Part shown: positions 62,999 through 64,000 of the stretch, piece by piece
Layout of the letters: every line of letters starts with the position of its first letter
Numbering within the stretch: the stretch's first letter is position 1
The notes under the pieces: generated by a model
Told to the model about the DNA's origin: nothing
The model's input: only the letters and a program-made list of their open reading frames with translations
The model's database searches: none
Assembly: GCF_900104685.1 (NCBI RefSeq)
Contig: NZ_LT629755.1
Coordinates: forward strand, 2,666,001 to 2,730,000
Direction: 5' to 3'
DNA: 64,000 bases
Source of the DNA: Agromyces flavus
GTDB taxonomy: Bacteria; Actinomycetota; Actinomycetes; Actinomycetales; Microbacteriaceae
Made by a program: the position numbers and the translations under genes

Positions 62999-63068
62999 GG
63001 CTCAAGGGTAGTCAGTCCGCGCCTGACGCGGGGAGTACGATGACACAGCGTCGAGCGGAGGAGGGCGG

Positions 63069-64000
63069 ATGGCCGCGCAACCCGTGGGCCGCCGGGGCGT
63101 GGTCCGGCGCTCATGGCTCGGCGGTGTCCGCGATGCGATCGACGCGCTCGTACGCAGCTCGCCGTCGCGCTTCGCGATCATCGTCTTCGCGAGCCTCATC
63201 CTCATCACGACGCTCCTGCTCTCGCTGCCGATCGCCCGTGCCGGCGCCGGGACGGGCGGCACGCCCCTGTACGACGCCTTCTTCACCGCGACCTCGGCGA
63301 TCTGCGTCACGGGCTTGACCACCGTCGACATGGCCACGCACTGGTCGCCCTTCGGCAACGCCGTGATCTTCATCGGCATGAACGTCGGCGGCATGGGCGT
63401 GCTGACGCTCGCCTCGATCCTCGGCCTGGTGATCTCGCGCCGGCTCGGCCTGCGGGCCAAGCTCATCGCGGCGAGCGACACGAACCCGTCGCGCGTGCAC
63501 GCCGGACCGGTGTCGGAACGACAGGCCGTGCGTCTCGGCGAGGTCGGCGGGCTGCTGGCGACGGTCGCGATCAGCACACTGTCGATCGAGGCGGTCATCA
63601 TGCTCGGGATGATCCCGAGCGTGCTCGCGGCCGGGTACGACGTGGGCACGAGCGTCTGGTACTCGGCCTACTACTCGGTCAGCGCCTTCACGAACACGGG
63701 CTTCGCGCCGAACCCGCTCGGCCCCGTCGAGTTCTTCGACGACTACTGGTTCCAGTCGCTGCTCATGCTCGACGTGTTCCTCGGCAGCCTCGGCTTCCCC
63801 GTGATCTACGCGCTGCTGCGCACGTGGCGGATGCCGCGGCGCTGGAGCGTGCACGTCAAGCTGACGCTGACCACGACCGCGATCCTGTGGGTCGCGGGCG
63901 CCCTCACGTTCCTCGTGCTCGAGTACGACAACCCGAAGACCTACGGCGCGTTCGGATTCGGCAAGACGCTGTACGAGGCGTTCTTCATGTCGACCATGAC
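63069..64000 (+). CDS. TrkH/KtrB family potassium uptake protein, truncated by the window end
   Basis: About 310 codons from ATG 63069 (RBS GGAGGAGGG), open to the end of the window. A basic N-terminus is followed by helix M1 (FAIIVFASLILITTLLLSLPI). The first pore-loop is FFTATSAICVTGLTTVD, containing the conserved selectivity-filter Gly; the second is YYSVSAFTNTGFAPNP, and a third starts near the end (FEAFFMSTM-like). The family consists of K+ (or Na+/K+) translocating subunits needing a TrkA/KtrA-type RCK partner, expected just beyond 64000. Confidence 0.9.
   Translation, partial: MAAQPVGRRGVVRRSWLGGVRDAIDALVRSSPSRFAIIVFASLILITTLLLSLPIARAGAGTGGTPLYDAFFTATSAICVTGLTTVDMATHWSPFGNAVIFIGMNVGGMGVLTLASILGLVISRRLGLRAKLIAASDTNPSRVHAGPVSERQAVRLGEVGGLLATVAISTLSIEAVIMLGMIPSVLAAGYDVGTSVWYSAYYSVSAFTNTGFAPNPLGPVEFFDDYWFQSLLMLDVFLGSLGFPVIYALLRTWRMPRRWSVHVKLTLTTTAILWVAGALTFLVLEYDNPKTYGAFGFGKTLYEAFFMSTM

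Overview
The window is very GC-rich DNA, with third codon positions almost all G or C. It carries genes typical of a high-GC Gram-positive actinobacterium: a split menaquinone (men) gene set, system II cytochrome c maturation genes, a Tad/Flp pilus island, the mini ribosomal protein bS22, DUF4229, and many GTG starts. Gene content and the very frequent words GGATGTCG and GGATGCCG (and complements) suggest the family Microbacteriaceae, perhaps near Agromyces. That placement is an inference from recall; no search was run.

Layout. 1-2.7 kb: a cut-off proline/serine-rich gene, an inositol-phosphatase-like gene, tRNA-Tyr and a PH-domain membrane pair. 2.8-7.8 kb: a sugar operon with a LacI regulator, a GH36 alpha-galactosidase and a GH13 alpha-glucosidase. 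8-13.1 kb: an FAD oxidoreductase, yajQ, a HigA antitoxin with a decapitated HigB flanked by a 36-bp duplication of the yajQ 3' end, an AraC regulator with a RibD-like reductase, and an alpha/beta hydrolase. 13.2-21.3 kb: a Tad pilus cluster on the minus strand (flp, tadE, tadG, cpaB, tadZ, tadA, tadB, tadC) plus a prepilin peptidase. 21.4-24.1 kb: a pyruvate-oxidase-like enzyme and an NYN-domain protein. 24.1-40.9 kb: respiratory quinone synthesis (polyprenyl diphosphate synthase, menG, menF, menD, menA, menE, menB, menC), interrupted by fprA, ppk2, a MarR-MFS efflux pair and an aldo/keto reductase. 41-48 kb: a small secreted protein and a 2012-residue secreted alpha-amylase/pullulanase with LacI-type operators. 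48-51.6 kb: two tiny genes, a giant LuxR ATPase and a DUF1232 protein. 51.6-56.5 kb: cytochrome c maturation (ccsB, resB, ccdA, tlpA) with a phosphatase. 56.6-64 kb: an archaeal-type AspRS, a DUF559 nuclease-like gene between arrays of palindromes, a Rieske/FAD oxidoreductase, a glutaredoxin, bS22, a GNAT, an ArsR regulator and the start of a TrkH potassium transporter.

How the parts work together. The men genes make the membrane quinone and the ccs genes mature the cytochromes c it feeds, so much of 24-56 kb supports respiration. The LacI/GH36/GH13 operon and the amylopullulanase support growth on alpha-linked plant sugars.

The least explained material is repetitive intergenic DNA. A 56-bp palindromic element occurs eleven times, always in the same orientation. 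Eight of those copies form two arrays, spaced about 83-94 bp apart, on either side of the DUF559 nuclease-like gene. Three single nested palindromes and one 64-69 bp tandem palindrome array lie in other gaps. The nuclease plus palindromes is the best candidate for an undescribed system. All positions and family calls come from reading the sequence by eye.
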